Numbered from the stretch's first letter, positions 1 to 5,804 are shown. The stretch: 19,738 nucleotides of DNA from Bordetella parapertussis (GCA_945882755.1 CAMCWS010000132.1:1-19738); one strand, 5' to 3'. Notes: a model not told the origin generated them from the letters alone. Program-made: numbers and translations.

Positions 1-229
1 GCAAGGCCAGTTTGGGGGCGAGCAACAACATGCGCCCCAATAGGTCTTGGTGCTCGGGGCCGACCTGCGCCAGGGAAGGAATGTGCAGGTTGGGGATGAT
101 GAGGAAATGGACAGGCGCCCACGGGTTGATGTCGTGGAAAGCAAAAACCTCTTCGTCTTCATAGACTTTTTTGCTCGGTATCTTGCCGGCAACGATTTTG
201 CAAAAGATGCAGTTGGGGTCGGTATGCAT
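1..229 (-). CDS. HIT-family protein, N-terminal part (cut by window edge)
   Basis: This is the N-terminal 76 codons of a small histidine-triad (HIT/HinT-like) nucleotide hydrolase. The start is the ATG at 229-227 and the protein begins MHTDPNCIFCKIVAGKIPSK. The Cys8-x2-Cys11 pair, the IVAGKIPS segment, the FAFHDINPWAPVHFLIIP strand and the following LHIPSL are typical of this family. The His-x-His-x-His active-site motif would lie beyond the window edge, so it cannot be confirmed. The gene begins 18 nt after the hisE stop and is probably the last gene read with hisI-hisE. The family hydrolyses nucleoside phosphoramidates or related nucleotides; the exact substrate cannot be read here. Confidence 0.9.
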   Translation of the reverse strand, partial: MHTDPNCIFCKIVAGKIPSKKVYEDEEVFAFHDINPWAPVHFLIIPNLHIPSLAQVGPEHQDLLGRMLLLAPKLAL

Positions 230-247
230 AATGGTTTTTTAACAAGT

Positions 248-616
248 TTAATCTTCGCCGGCTTCACGGGCCTGTGCTTTGCGCAAGGCTTTTTCTTCCA
301 AGCCGCTCAAACCCTCGCGGCGCGACAGTTCTTGCAGCACGTCCTCGGGGCTCAAGTTGTAGTGCGCCAGCGCCACCAAGCTGTGGAACCACAAGTCGGC
401 CATTTCGCCGACCAACTTGTGCGGGTCGCCGCCGTGGTCCAAATCTTTGGCGGCCATCACCACCTCGGTGGCCTCTTCACCAATTTTCTTCAAAAACGCG
501 TCGGGGCCTTTGTGCAGCAAACGCGCCACATAGCTGGTGTCGGGGTCACCGCCATGCTCGACTTTGCGGCTTTCAATGACAGCGGCCAAGCGGGCCAAGG
601 TGTTGTCAGAGCTCAT
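248..616 (-). CDS. hisE: Phosphoribosyl-ATP pyrophosphatase HisE
   Basis: A 122-aa monofunctional HisE, which hydrolyses phosphoribosyl-ATP to phosphoribosyl-AMP and pyrophosphate (second step of histidine synthesis, cytoplasmic). The all-alpha MazG-like signature is present: [16 protein letters not shown] at residues 43-58 with Glu47, Glu48 and Glu51, then [11 protein letters not shown] at 70-80 with Glu71 and Asp74 as likely Mg ligands. The ATG (616-614) overlaps the hisI stop in an ATGA arrangement, so the two genes are translationally coupled. The same frame stays open upstream to 1153, but that part is antisense-like read-through of hisI and is not coding. It is separate from hisI, unlike the fused enterobacterial HisIE. 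Confidence 0.97.
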   Translation of the reverse strand: MSSDNTLARLAAVIESRKVEHGGDPDTSYVARLLHKGPDAFLKKIGEEATEVVMAAKDLDHGGDPHKLVGEMADLWFHSLVALAHYNLSPEDVLQELSRREGLSGLEEKALRKAQAREAGED

Positions 617-1023
617 GGTTTGGCCTTGTAAATGGTGGCGGGGTCTTGCAACACCGGCTCGACGCTCAGCCACTGGCCGCCGTCGGGGCTGGTTTGCCAG
701 CGTTGGTAAAAGCAGCTGTGGCGACCGGTGTGGCAAGCGATGCTCGGGTCGTGGCCGGTTTGGGTGACGCTGAGCACAATCACGTCGTTGTCGCAATCCA
801 GGCGGATGTCGTGCACGGTTTGCACATGGCCTGACTCCTCGCCCTTGAACCACAGCTTGCCCCGCGAGCGACTGAAATACACCGCACGGCCGAGTTCTGC
901 GGTTTTTTGCAGCGCCTCGCGGTTCATCCACGCGAACATCAGCACGTCTTTGCTGCCCTGTTCTTGCGCGATGACCGGCACCAAGCCTTGGGCGTCCCAT
1001 TTGATAGTGTCTAACCAAGTCAT
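613..1023 (-). CDS. hisI: Phosphoribosyl-AMP cyclohydrolase HisI
   Basis: A 136-aa HisI that opens the adenine ring of phosphoribosyl-AMP (third step of histidine synthesis). The metal site is visible: DCDND at 76-80 (Asp76, Cys77, Asp78, Asp80), with Cys97 and Cys104 in the [13 protein letters not shown] segment. I chose the ATG at 1023 ([17 protein letters not shown]) because it fits the usual N-terminus; an in-frame ATG at 1044 would add MPLTSPP. Neither has a clear Shine-Dalgarno. The gene follows brnA by 41 nt and is cut off from hisF by about 6.3 kb. It therefore probably depends on transcription from the brnT-brnA promoter or on read-through. Confidence 0.96.
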   Translation of the reverse strand: MTWLDTIKWDAQGLVPVIAQEQGSKDVLMFAWMNREALQKTAELGRAVYFSRSRGKLWFKGEESGHVQTVHDIRLDCDNDVIVLSVTQTGHDPSIACHTGRHSCFYQRWQTSPDGGQWLSVEPVLQDPATIYKAKP

Positions 1024-1064
1024 AGGGGGAGATGTTAAGGGCATCGCCCGGCATGGGCATGGGT

Positions 1065-1373
1065 TCAGACTGAAGCGTCGCGGTAAGCCTTGAGGACGGC
1101 GTTAATGCGGGTTTGATAACCCGCACCTTGGGCCTTGAACCACTCCAAAACATCTTGATCGACCCGCAATGAAATGGAAGCCTTGGCGGATTGCATTTTC
1201 AAACCTTTGCGGACCATGCCTCGCACAATGTGCTGGACATCTGCCTCAGGGTGCTCTGCTGTTGGCTTGACCTTGCCAGTTTTTAGTTGGGCTAAATCAG
1301 TTTTTGATTTCATGGAAGTAGATTTGCGACTCGCGCTTGGTGGCTTTTCTGAAAGAGATGATGCGGATTTCAT
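1065..1373 (-). CDS. brnA: BrnA-type antitoxin (module 1)
   Basis: The antitoxin partner of the BrnT toxin encoded just upstream. The C-terminal half carries the ribbon-helix-helix DNA-binding signature of Brn[19 protein letters not shown], then [13 protein letters not shown]. By family knowledge it neutralises BrnT and represses its own operon. The start is uncertain. The ATG at 1373 has a GGAG seven bases upstream and gives 102 aa, overlapping brnT by 77 nt. An ATG at 1313 ([10 protein letters not shown]) gives a more conventional 82-aa protein but lacks a visible Shine-Dalgarno. The stop lies 41 nt before hisI. Confidence 0.85.
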   Translation of the reverse strand: MKSASSLSEKPPSASRKSTSMKSKTDLAQLKTGKVKPTAEHPEADVQHIVRGMVRKGLKMQSAKASISLRVDQDVLEWFKAQGAGYQTRINAVLKAYRDASV

Positions 1374-1572
1374 GTTCATTCTCCGTGTGTACAACTGAAA
1401 CGGGGATGCCCACAAGCAAACCCAAGGTGACAAAACGCTGCTCGGCATAACCAAAACGATCATCTTCAAAAGTGAATGTCACGCCTTCGAAAACACTTGG
1501 CGCATCAGCAAAATCAAGACCGTGCGCCTTGATGTTGGCTTCGCATTTTGTTGGTGACCATGTGAATTTCAT
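1297..1572 (-). CDS. brnT: BrnT-type ribonuclease toxin (module 1)
   Basis: A 91-aa BrnT toxin with a RelE-like fold, predicted to cleave RNA and stop translation when free of BrnA. Family signatures: FTWSPTKCEANIKAHGLDFADAPSVF at the N-terminus, a DDRFGYAEQRFVTLG strand, and the terminal [13 protein letters not shown] motif. The start is the ATG at 1572; the longer open frame upstream to 1656 crosses the promoter and operator and has no family match. It is transcribed divergently from yefM. A palindrome-like TGCATATACA (1581-1590) sits nine bases before the start codon. Only about half of the residues match the second BrnT here, so the two are not a recent duplication. Confidence 0.9.
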   Translation of the reverse strand: MKFTWSPTKCEANIKAHGLDFADAPSVFEGVTFTFEDDRFGYAEQRFVTLGLLVGIPVSVVHTENEHEIRIISFRKATKRESQIYFHEIKN

Positions 1573-1579
1573 TCGCTCA

Positions 1580-1591
1580 ATGCATATACAT
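1580..1591 (-). promoter_or_regulatory. Probable BrnA operator upstream of brnT (module 1)
   Basis: ATGCATATACAT is an inverted repeat with one mismatch, centred 13 bases before the brnT start codon. The second brnT carries the related perfect palindrome TTGTATATACAA in the same position. BrnA proteins are autorepressors with ribbon-helix-helix domains, so this is the natural candidate operator. A TTGACG hexamer (1602-1607) upstream may be the -35. The -10 is less clear and would overlap the palindrome (TATGCA with a 15-bp spacer). Confidence 0.5.
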
Positions 1592-1617
1592 ATTGTAGTG
1601 TCGTCAATGAAGGCTGA

Positions 1618-1646
1618 TTTACATTCATGGAAATGGCTTTTACAAT
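1618..1646 (+). promoter_or_regulatory. yefM-yoeB promoter
   Basis: TTTACA (1618-1623) and TACAAT (1641-1646) are separated by exactly 17 bp, a good sigma-70 match. Transcription would start near 1653. This excludes the in-frame ATGs at 1627 and 1633 as starts and supports the yefM start at 1678 with a leader of about 25 nt. It lies back to back with the brnT promoter. Confidence 0.55.
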
Positions 1647-1677
1647 ACCTGATCAACTACCTGAACAGGTCCAAGCC

Positions 1678-1932
1678 ATGCAAGTCATCAGTTACACCGA
1701 CGCTCGCAACTCGCTCAAAGCCGTGATTGACAAGGTCATAGACGACCAAGCGCCCACGTTGATTCACCGCCGCGAAGGGGGCAATGCAGTACTGATGTCT
1801 GAAGAGGCTTACGCCAGCATGCAGGAAACCTTTTATTTGATGTCCAACCCCGCCAATGCTCGTGCCCTGCTGCGCTCGATTGAACAGGCCAAAGCAGGAA
1901 AGGCCAAAAAGCGCAAGTTGTTGGATGTATGA
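1678..1932 (+). CDS. yefM: YefM/Phd-family antitoxin
   Basis: An 84-aa antitoxin of the Phd/YefM family. It begins MQVISYTDARNSLKAVIDKV, followed by DQAPTLIHRREGGNAVLMSEEAYASMQETFYLMSNPANA, which is the DNA-binding and dimerisation domain typical of YefM. The basic C-terminal tail (KAGKAKKRKLLDV) would wrap the toxin. It should neutralise YoeB and co-repress the operon. The start is set by the promoter at 1618-1646. Its stop overlaps the yoeB start (ATGA at 1929-1932), so the pair is translationally coupled. It is the only TA module of the island on the plus strand. Confidence 0.95.
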   Translation: MQVISYTDARNSLKAVIDKVIDDQAPTLIHRREGGNAVLMSEEAYASMQETFYLMSNPANARALLRSIEQAKAGKAKKRKLLDV

Positions 1933-2192
1933 GGGAGATCCACTTCACCCCTGATGGGTGGGATGCCTATGTGTGGTGGCAAGGTCAGGACCGTAAAACC
2001 CTCAAACGCATCAACACGCTGATCAACGCCACTTGCCGAGACCCCTTCACAGGCATTGGCAAACCAGAACCATTGGTGGGTAACTTGTCAGGCTATTGGT
2101 CACGCCGAATTGATGACACCCATCGGCTGGTTTACGAAGCAGATGATGTGGCGGTACTCATCATCGCTTGTCGGTTTCATTACGATAAATGA
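1929..2192 (+). CDS. yoeB: YoeB-family mRNA interferase toxin
   Basis: An 87-aa YoeB, a ribosome-dependent endoribonuclease that cleaves mRNA in the A site. The match runs end to end with the family: FTPDGWDAYVWWQ, KPEPLVGNLSGYWSRRID, HRLVYE and the terminal IIACRFHY. The catalytic residues of E. coli YoeB (Glu46, Arg65, His83, Tyr84) correspond to Glu47, Arg66, His84 and Tyr85 here, so the toxin looks intact. It is convergent with hicB, with 20 bp between the stop codons. Confidence 0.96.
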   Translation: MREIHFTPDGWDAYVWWQGQDRKTLKRINTLINATCRDPFTGIGKPEPLVGNLSGYWSRRIDDTHRLVYEADDVAVLIIACRFHYDK

Positions 2193-2205
2193 GCGGCCGT
2201 TAGGC
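2191..2205 (-). other. attC-like half site after hicB (tentative)
   Basis: Eight bases after the hicB stop codon the minus strand reads GCCTAACGGCCGCTCA. GCCTAAC fits the integron R-double-prime consensus RYYYAAC, and CGCTCA resembles the start of an L-double-prime box like the one after the Abi-alpha gene. The match then stops abruptly inside the 3' end of yoeB. It could be a truncated cassette end or chance. Confidence 0.2.
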
Positions 2206-2212
2206 AAGTAAC

Positions 2213-2545
2213 TCAAGACGCCACACGCAATTGCAAAGCCTCTTGCGCCAGCAGGTTGATACTTTTGCCCTCGGCCTGCGCCGCAATGGCCAGTTGCTCA
2301 TGCAACTCGGGTGAAATGCGCAGGTTAAATTTGCCCGAGAAATTTCTTTTGGGCTCAATGCCTTTTTCTTGGCACACATCCAGAAAGACCTGCAAAGACT
2401 TTTTGAACTCTGTGCGCAACTCCTTGGGATTCTTTCCATAGAAGTCAGCCCCGCCATTGAGCCCGAGAATTTCCCCGCGAAACAGGTCTAGCTCATCGTC
2501 GTATTCGATCTTGGCGTGAAAGCCCTCAACTGTCATGGTGTTCAT
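2213..2545 (-). CDS. hicB: HicB-family antitoxin
   Basis: A 110-aa HicB antitoxin. The N-terminal part (FHAKIEYDDELDLFRGEILGLNGGADFYGKNPKELR) is the partly degenerate RNase H-like fold of HicB. The C-terminal part (SGKFNLRISPELHEQLAIAAQAEGKSINLLAQEAL) is a ribbon-helix-helix DNA-binding domain. It should neutralise HicA and repress the operon. The ATG at 2545 overlaps the hicA stop in an ATGA; a second ATG at 2536 is possible. The order toxin-then-antitoxin is usual for this family. Confidence 0.94.
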   Translation of the reverse strand: MNTMTVEGFHAKIEYDDELDLFRGEILGLNGGADFYGKNPKELRTEFKKSLQVFLDVCQEKGIEPKRNFSGKFNLRISPELHEQLAIAAQAEGKSINLLAQEALQLRVAS

Positions 2546-2796
2546 GGTTCTACTCCGTGCTGCTCTAGCCATTTACGAATGCTGGCGACAGCGCCTTTGT
2601 CGGTGTTGGGGGATGGATGGGGTCTGTGAAACACCCTAACTTCTCCGAACAGCACCACCGCCACGCGGCTGCCTTCTCGCTCACTGACCTCCGCACCCAA
2701 CTCCTGAAACATGGCCTCAATGTCGCGCCACTGAATATTGGCGCTGGTTGGCCTTGCAAAGATCAGAGCGAGGGTGCGTTGGTATTTGCGCTTCAC
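2542..2796 (-). CDS. hicA: HicA-family mRNA interferase toxin
   Basis: An 84-aa HicA toxin, an RNA-cleaving protein with a double-stranded-RNA-binding-like fold. Characteristic parts are IQWRDIEAMFQELGAEVSEREGSRVAVVLFGE, the HRPHP motif with the likely catalytic histidine, and the end DKGAVASIRKWLEQHGV. It starts with GTG at 2796-2794; an in-frame TAG upstream rules out a longer protein. There is no good Shine-Dalgarno. It is coupled to hicB by a 4-nt overlap. Confidence 0.94.
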   Translation of the reverse strand: MKRKYQRTLALIFARPTSANIQWRDIEAMFQELGAEVSEREGSRVAVVLFGEVRVFHRPHPSPNTDKGAVASIRKWLEQHGVEP

Positions 2797-2802
2797 GATT
2801 GA

Positions 2803-2823
2803 ATGGTACTATTTTATGGTACC
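2803..2823 (-). promoter_or_regulatory. Repeat upstream of hicA, possible HicB operator/promoter
   Basis: ATGGTAC occurs twice in direct orientation, 13 bp apart (2803-2809 and 2816-2822), and GGTAC/GTACC also forms an inverted repeat. The spacer holds TAAAAT on the minus strand, a plausible -10 a few bases before the hicA GTG. Ribbon-helix-helix antitoxins such as HicB bind sites of this kind. The TAG that ends the cupin pseudogene frame lies inside this element, so the junction of the two units is here. Confidence 0.4.
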
Positions 2824-3147
2824 TTGATCAAGGGTTGATTTTTTAAAACCTGCACACATGCCCGGCGATAAGCGGGTGCGGCCCTCATCGGTATGCAAAG
2901 TCGGGTGGCCTTCCAAGATATAGATAAATTCGTCTTGTGTGGTGTGCGCATGGCGCAGGGCAGATACCCCGCCCGGTGCGAGCGTGGTGTGTTTGACGCC
3001 GAAGTTGGTCAGGCCAAACAGGTCGCCCAGCGGACGCTTCTCGCGGCCTTGCATTTGGGAGGCGAAAGGCTATGGATAGTTGGAAGGTTTGATGCGCCTG
3101 GTGGCGTCGATGGCGACAAGGGCGACGGAGGGTGGCTGGTTTGGCAT
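2809..3147 (-). pseudogene. Decayed, truncated second copy of the cupin gene
   Basis: A degraded duplicate of the intact cupin gene at 5325-5804. From the ATG at 3147 to about 2847 it is clearly similar at the DNA level. It differs by a TAG at codon 26 (3070-3072), where the intact copy has GAG. It also loses homology after GMCAGFK, ending in an unrelated STLDQGTIK and a TAG at 2811-2809. The last third of the cupin, including the histidine near position 109, is missing. The remaining metal-binding HAHTTQDEFIYIL segment is preserved. The similarity begins exactly at the start codon, 2 nt after the DUF433 stop, so this unit has replaced whatever followed the DUF433 gene. Confidence 0.9.
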
Positions 3148-3149
3148 GA

Positions 3150-3335
3150 CTAAGCAGCCTCTAGTACAGCTACTGCTCGCTCGCGGGACACAGAAGGAAA
3201 GTCCTCAAGGAACTCCTCTAGCGAAGAGGAGCCTGCCAAGTAGTCGAACAAGTTCTTCACGGGGACGCGGGTGCCCGCGAAGCACAAGGCACCACTCATG
3301 ATTTCAGGGTCTCGCGTGACGATTGCAGAGTCCAT
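3150..3335 (-). CDS. DUF433-family antitoxin-like protein, orphan
   Basis: A 61-aa protein of the DUF433 family (VapB45-like), with the signature RDPEIMSGALCFAGTRVPVKNLFDYLAGSSSLEEFLEDFPSVSRERAVAVLEAA; the GTRVPV turn and the FPSVSRE helix are diagnostic. The ATG at 3335 has a strong GGAGG five bases upstream, so it is preferred over the upstream start at 3359. DUF433 proteins are normally followed by a PIN-like DUF5615 toxin gene that overlaps or abuts them. Here the cupin pseudogene starts 2 nt after the stop, so the toxin is absent. Confidence 0.88.
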   Translation of the reverse strand: MDSAIVTRDPEIMSGALCFAGTRVPVKNLFDYLAGSSSLEEFLEDFPSVSRERAVAVLEAA

Positions 3336-3375
3336 AAGCACCTCCAAGGAAATACGCAAGCGGTCTGCGGGCAGA

Positions 3376-4416
3376 TCAGTTAAAAATCACTTTGGCAATC
3401 TGATTCTTGAGAGTCCAAACATCATATTGATCCTCATTGCTCAATATGACAATAAGCGCCCTTTGGTTTGGAAACCTAGCGATAACTGAAGAATATCCAT
3501 CGATTTTTCCTTGATGAGAATATTCTGGGCCATAGGTTGTTTCGTAAATTGCCCATCCAAGTCCTGCGACCACTTTATATTTTCCCATTCCAAAACCCCA
3601 ACCTAAAGCATCACGATCACTGGGAAAGATGCTTGAAATGCTTTTGGGGGTCACTAGTGCAAGGTCATAAAAAGACTGATCCCATAAATAGAGATCGGAA
3701 ACGGATGAGGACAATGCTCCTGCCGCATAAGGTATGGACAGATTGACAATTTTTTGAGGCCGCTTGTCTTTATAGCCAAATGCATAATTTTTGTTCAAGC
3801 CGTAAGCGCTCTGTCTCATACCTAAGGGCAAAAAAATATGTTTTTCAATATATTCAGAATATGTAAGCCCACTGATCTTTTCGATTATTTTGCCAGCCAC
3901 AACATAGCCAGAACTGGAATACTCTACTTTGGACCCAGGCGTAAAGCGCAACGGCTTATTTTTGAATAAATCGATTAACTGATCAGGTGATAGCTCTTGG
4001 TACTTAATATTACTCCAGTCATTAATATAGTCAGGTAGCCCAGCCGAGTGCATCAAAAGATTCCTTATAGTTATTTTTGAACCGTTTGGAAAATCTTCTA
4101 AATACTTCGATATGGGGTCATCCAGGTGCAACATCCCTTGCTCTTGAAGCTGCATAACTGCTAACGCCGTAAATTGTTTACCCAAAGACCCAATGAGAAA
4201 TTGCGTCTCTGTCGTAACGGGGGTTTTAAGATCTATATTGGCAAAGCCATAACCTTTTGCATGAAGTATTTTTCTGTCCCGTGCAACGAGTACAGAACCG
4301 GAAAATGGGATGCTTGATAAATATTCGTCGAGTGACTGTCCTTGCTTAATGGAAGGAATCGAACTGCAACCAATTATGGAAATACAAAGGGCAAATAGTG
4401 CAATTAGTTTCTTCAT
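3376..4416 (-). CDS. Serine beta-lactamase-fold lipoprotein (class C / S12 family)
   Basis: A 346-aa secreted serine hydrolase of the beta-lactamase/esterase/D-Ala-D-Ala peptidase (S12) superfamily. A lipoprotein signal is evident: MKKLIALFALCISIIGCSS with the lipobox cysteine at 17. The catalytic motif SLGK (Ser77, Lys80) lies in FLIGSLGKQFTALAVMQL. The second motif is YSS (166-168) rather than YxN, and the third is His-Gln-Gly (301-303) in SHQGKIDGYSS. RNLLMHSAGLPDY is typical of the family. The frame continues upstream to 4587, but the signal peptide fixes the start at 4416. It is markedly AT-richer than the his genes, which suggests transfer. Substrate unknown; an esterase or peptidase is as likely as a true beta-lactamase. 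Confidence 0.9.
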   Translation of the reverse strand: MKKLIALFALCISIIGCSSIPSIKQGQSLDEYLSSIPFSGSVLVARDRKILHAKGYGFANIDLKTPVTTETQFLIGSLGKQFTALAVMQLQEQGMLHLDDPISKYLEDFPNGSKITIRNLLMHSAGLPDYINDWSNIKYQELSPDQLIDLFKNKPLRFTPGSKVEYSSSGYVVAGKIIEKISGLTYSEYIEKHIFLPLGMRQSAYGLNKNYAFGYKDKRPQKIVNLSIPYAAGALSSSVSDLYLWDQSFYDLALVTPKSISSIFPSDRDALGWGFGMGKYKVVAGLGWAIYETTYGPEYSHQGKIDGYSSVIARFPNQRALIVILSNEDQYDVWTLKNQIAKVIFN

Positions 4417-4504
4417 GAAGAATTTTTTCTGATTGACAGGTGCAATTACTCGAACCAAGGATGGTGCTTGTTTAATTAGGTTTTCTGATGATTCATGTGC
4501 TTTG

Positions 4505-4552
4505 AATGTAGCATCGAAAATCCAATAATTAATACTATTGAGCTCATATTTG
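4505..4552. repeat. 48-bp dispersed repeat, copy 1
   Basis: Matches 7202-7249 at about 40 of 48 positions without gaps. The shared core includes TAGCATCGAA, TTAATACTATT and AGCTCATATTT. It lies upstream of the serine hydrolase gene; the other copy lies between hisF and the Abi-alpha gene. Function unknown. Confidence 0.8.
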
Positions 4553-4633
4553 TACTGCAAGCGCTGTGGTCCGGATTTCTCGATCACCCGCTCAACGACC
4601 GTTGCAAATCGCTGACCGAGTTGTGGACTGATT

Positions 4634-4735
4634 GGCTTCGTTTTTTGTTGTTCCGTCAGTCAATACACCCGGCAGTTCAATGACTTCAGCCAGCCACCGA
4701 CCGTCAACTTCTTGCTCGCATTCAATCTTGTGGCT
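4634..4735 (-). pseudogene. hicB-like antitoxin remnant
   Basis: A short stretch reads SHKIECEQEVDGRWLAEVIE followed by LPGVLTDGTTKNEA. This is the recognisable N-terminal core of a HicB-type antitoxin (usual form: IEVEQEEDGRWLAEVPELPG). It has no start codon of its own and could only be read from an ATG inside brnA at 4789. After KNEA the frame turns to unrelated sequence and stops at 4592. No HicA partner lies beside it. It begins 14 nt after the brnA stop. Confidence 0.75.
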
Positions 4736-4749
4736 AGTTCCACCGATCT

Positions 4750-5022
4750 TTAAACCTTGCTCAACCGCTCGGCCATGCGGGTCTGCCAACCAGGGCCGGT
4801 GGCTCGCCAGCGCTCGATGACCTCTGGGGGCAGGCGCAAGGAGATGGATTTACGCGGACTGGCTGACAAAGGGCGGCCACCTTTTTTCAGCATGGCGCGA
4901 GCCAACATGTCTTCGGTGAGTTCTGGCAACTCTTCATATTCGTGCGGCGCAATGACATGGGCGTCAACTTGCTTCACGTTAGATGTCAAGGAGCGGCGCG
5001 ATGCGGTTTTGTTCACGTTCAT
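4750..5022 (-). CDS. brnA: BrnA-type antitoxin (module 2)
   Basis: A 90-aa BrnA antitoxin. The N-terminal part (VDAHVIAPHEYEELPELTEDMLARA) is the toxin-binding region, and SISLRLPPEVIERWRATGPGWQTRMAERL is the ribbon-helix-helix domain. The ATG at 5022 has GAGG seven bases upstream. It overlaps the end of brnT by 44 nt, a normal arrangement. It should neutralise BrnT and repress transcription from the palindrome at 5260-5271. It is diverged from the module 1 BrnA, so cross-talk is not assured. Confidence 0.94.
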   Translation of the reverse strand: MNVNKTASRRSLTSNVKQVDAHVIAPHEYEELPELTEDMLARAMLKKGGRPLSASPRKSISLRLPPEVIERWRATGPGWQTRMAERLSKV

Positions 5023-5254
5023 TGGCTTTCCTCATGCTGAAAACTTGGCGGTCCGCGCCACGCGGTGTGTAGCCCACAACCACCATTCGTCCTAAGAGCA
5101 GTCCATAACAAATGACGCGTGATTCGCCATAGTCATGCCGCTTGTCCTCGATCTCCAATGTCACCCCTGCAAACACGAGTTCGGCATCGGAAAAATCCAA
5201 ACCTCGTTCTTGCAAAGTTTTGTCGCGCTTGGCTGGATCAAAGGTGATACGCAT
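4979..5254 (-). CDS. brnT: BrnT-type ribonuclease toxin (module 2)
   Basis: A 91-aa BrnT toxin: ITFDPAKRDKTLQERGLDFSDAELVF, a DKRHDYGESRVICYGLLLGRMVVVGYT strand pair, and the terminal VFSMRKANERE motif that corresponds to the family's S-x-RKA-x-x-RE. It is a predicted RelE-fold RNase. The ATG at 5254 is only six bases from the operator palindrome and has no Shine-Dalgarno. The mRNA may therefore be leaderless or nearly so. It has the same length as the module 1 toxin but is clearly diverged. Confidence 0.95.
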   Translation of the reverse strand: MRITFDPAKRDKTLQERGLDFSDAELVFAGVTLEIEDKRHDYGESRVICYGLLLGRMVVVGYTPRGADRQVFSMRKANEREQNRIAPLLDI

Positions 5255-5259
5255 GGTTA

Positions 5260-5271
5260 TTGTATATACAA
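5260..5271 (-). promoter_or_regulatory. Palindromic operator of brnT-brnA (module 2)
   Basis: TTGTATATACAA is a perfect 12-bp palindrome ending six bases before the brnT start codon. It contains TATATA/TACAAT and so probably overlaps the -10 element. An imperfect relative sits at 1580-1591 before the other brnT. BrnA binding here would block RNA polymerase directly. Confidence 0.6.
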
Positions 5272-5324
5272 AAACTTAAATGCACACTTTGCAATTGGCA
5301 TTGGTGGACGGATGATTGAAGGGA

Positions 5325-5804
5325 TCAATACAACCTACCGTCCTTGTGCTGAAAAGTCCATTTGCCATCCAGCAACGCGGCTTTGAGATCGTCATCGGGG
5401 TATAGCGCCTCGTCCCCAAGGCTTCTATCCCCCACCTCCAAATACACGACCACTTCTGATGTTTCATTGAGCAGCCTGTGTCCGTTACCCGTACCCGCCT
5501 TGAAGCCTGCACACATGCCCGGCGATAAGCGGGTGCGACCCTCATCGGTGTGCAAAGTCGGGTGGCCTTGCAGAATGTAGATAAATTCGTCTTGTGTGGT
5601 GTGGGCATGGCGCAGTGAAGAAACCGCGCTAGGTGCGAGCTGGGTCAGATTGACCCCAAAGTTGGTCAGACCAAACAGGTCGCCCAGCGGACGCTTCTCG
5701 CGGCCTTGCATTTGTGTTGCGAAAGGCTCTGGATAGTTGGAAGGTTTGACGCGCTTGGGGGCGTCGGTGGCGACAAGGGCGACGGGGGATGATTGGTTTG
5801 GCAT
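5325..5804 (-). CDS. Cupin-domain protein (intact copy)
   Basis: A 159-aa single-domain cupin. The first cupin motif is RHAHTTQDEFIYILQG at 65-80 with His66, His68 and Glu73; the fourth metal ligand is likely His109 in GTGNGHRLLNETSE. PGMCAGFKAG and the terminal YPDDDLKAALLDGKW are typical of a family of uncharacterised cupins. The start is the ATG at 5804, the point where similarity to the pseudogene copy begins; a GTG at 5822 would add MSERVS. Enzymatic role unknown; such proteins are often sugar or small-molecule binding or isomerising enzymes. It is flanked by TA genes on both sides. Confidence 0.88.
   Translation of the reverse strand: MPNQSSPVALVATDAPKRVKPSNYPEPFATQMQGREKRPLGDLFGLTNFGVNLTQLAPSAVSSLRHAHTTQDEFIYILQGHPTLHTDEGRTRLSPGMCAGFKAGTGNGHRLLNETSEVVVYLEVGDRSLGDEALYPDDDLKAALLDGKWTFQHKDGRLY

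Noticed and set aside
47..631. A 194-codon plus-strand frame opposite hisE and the HIT gene.
   Set aside because: It is the reverse-strand shadow of two well-supported genes and has no domain or signal of its own.
617..1153. A 301-codon minus-strand frame that appears to extend hisE far upstream.
   Set aside because: The extra 179 residues are Arg/Pro/Ala-rich and overlap hisI in another frame. HisI motifs are unmistakable in the other frame, and hisE has its own coupled ATG at 616.
1627..1677. Upstream extension of yefM adding MEMAFTIPDQLPEQVQA.
   Set aside because: The predicted -10 (1641-1646) lies within this stretch and the added residues are outside the YefM family alignment.
4417..4587. 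N-terminal extension of the serine hydrolase by 57 residues.
   Set aside because: A lipoprotein signal peptide starts at 4416. The extension covers the 48-bp repeat and would bury the signal.
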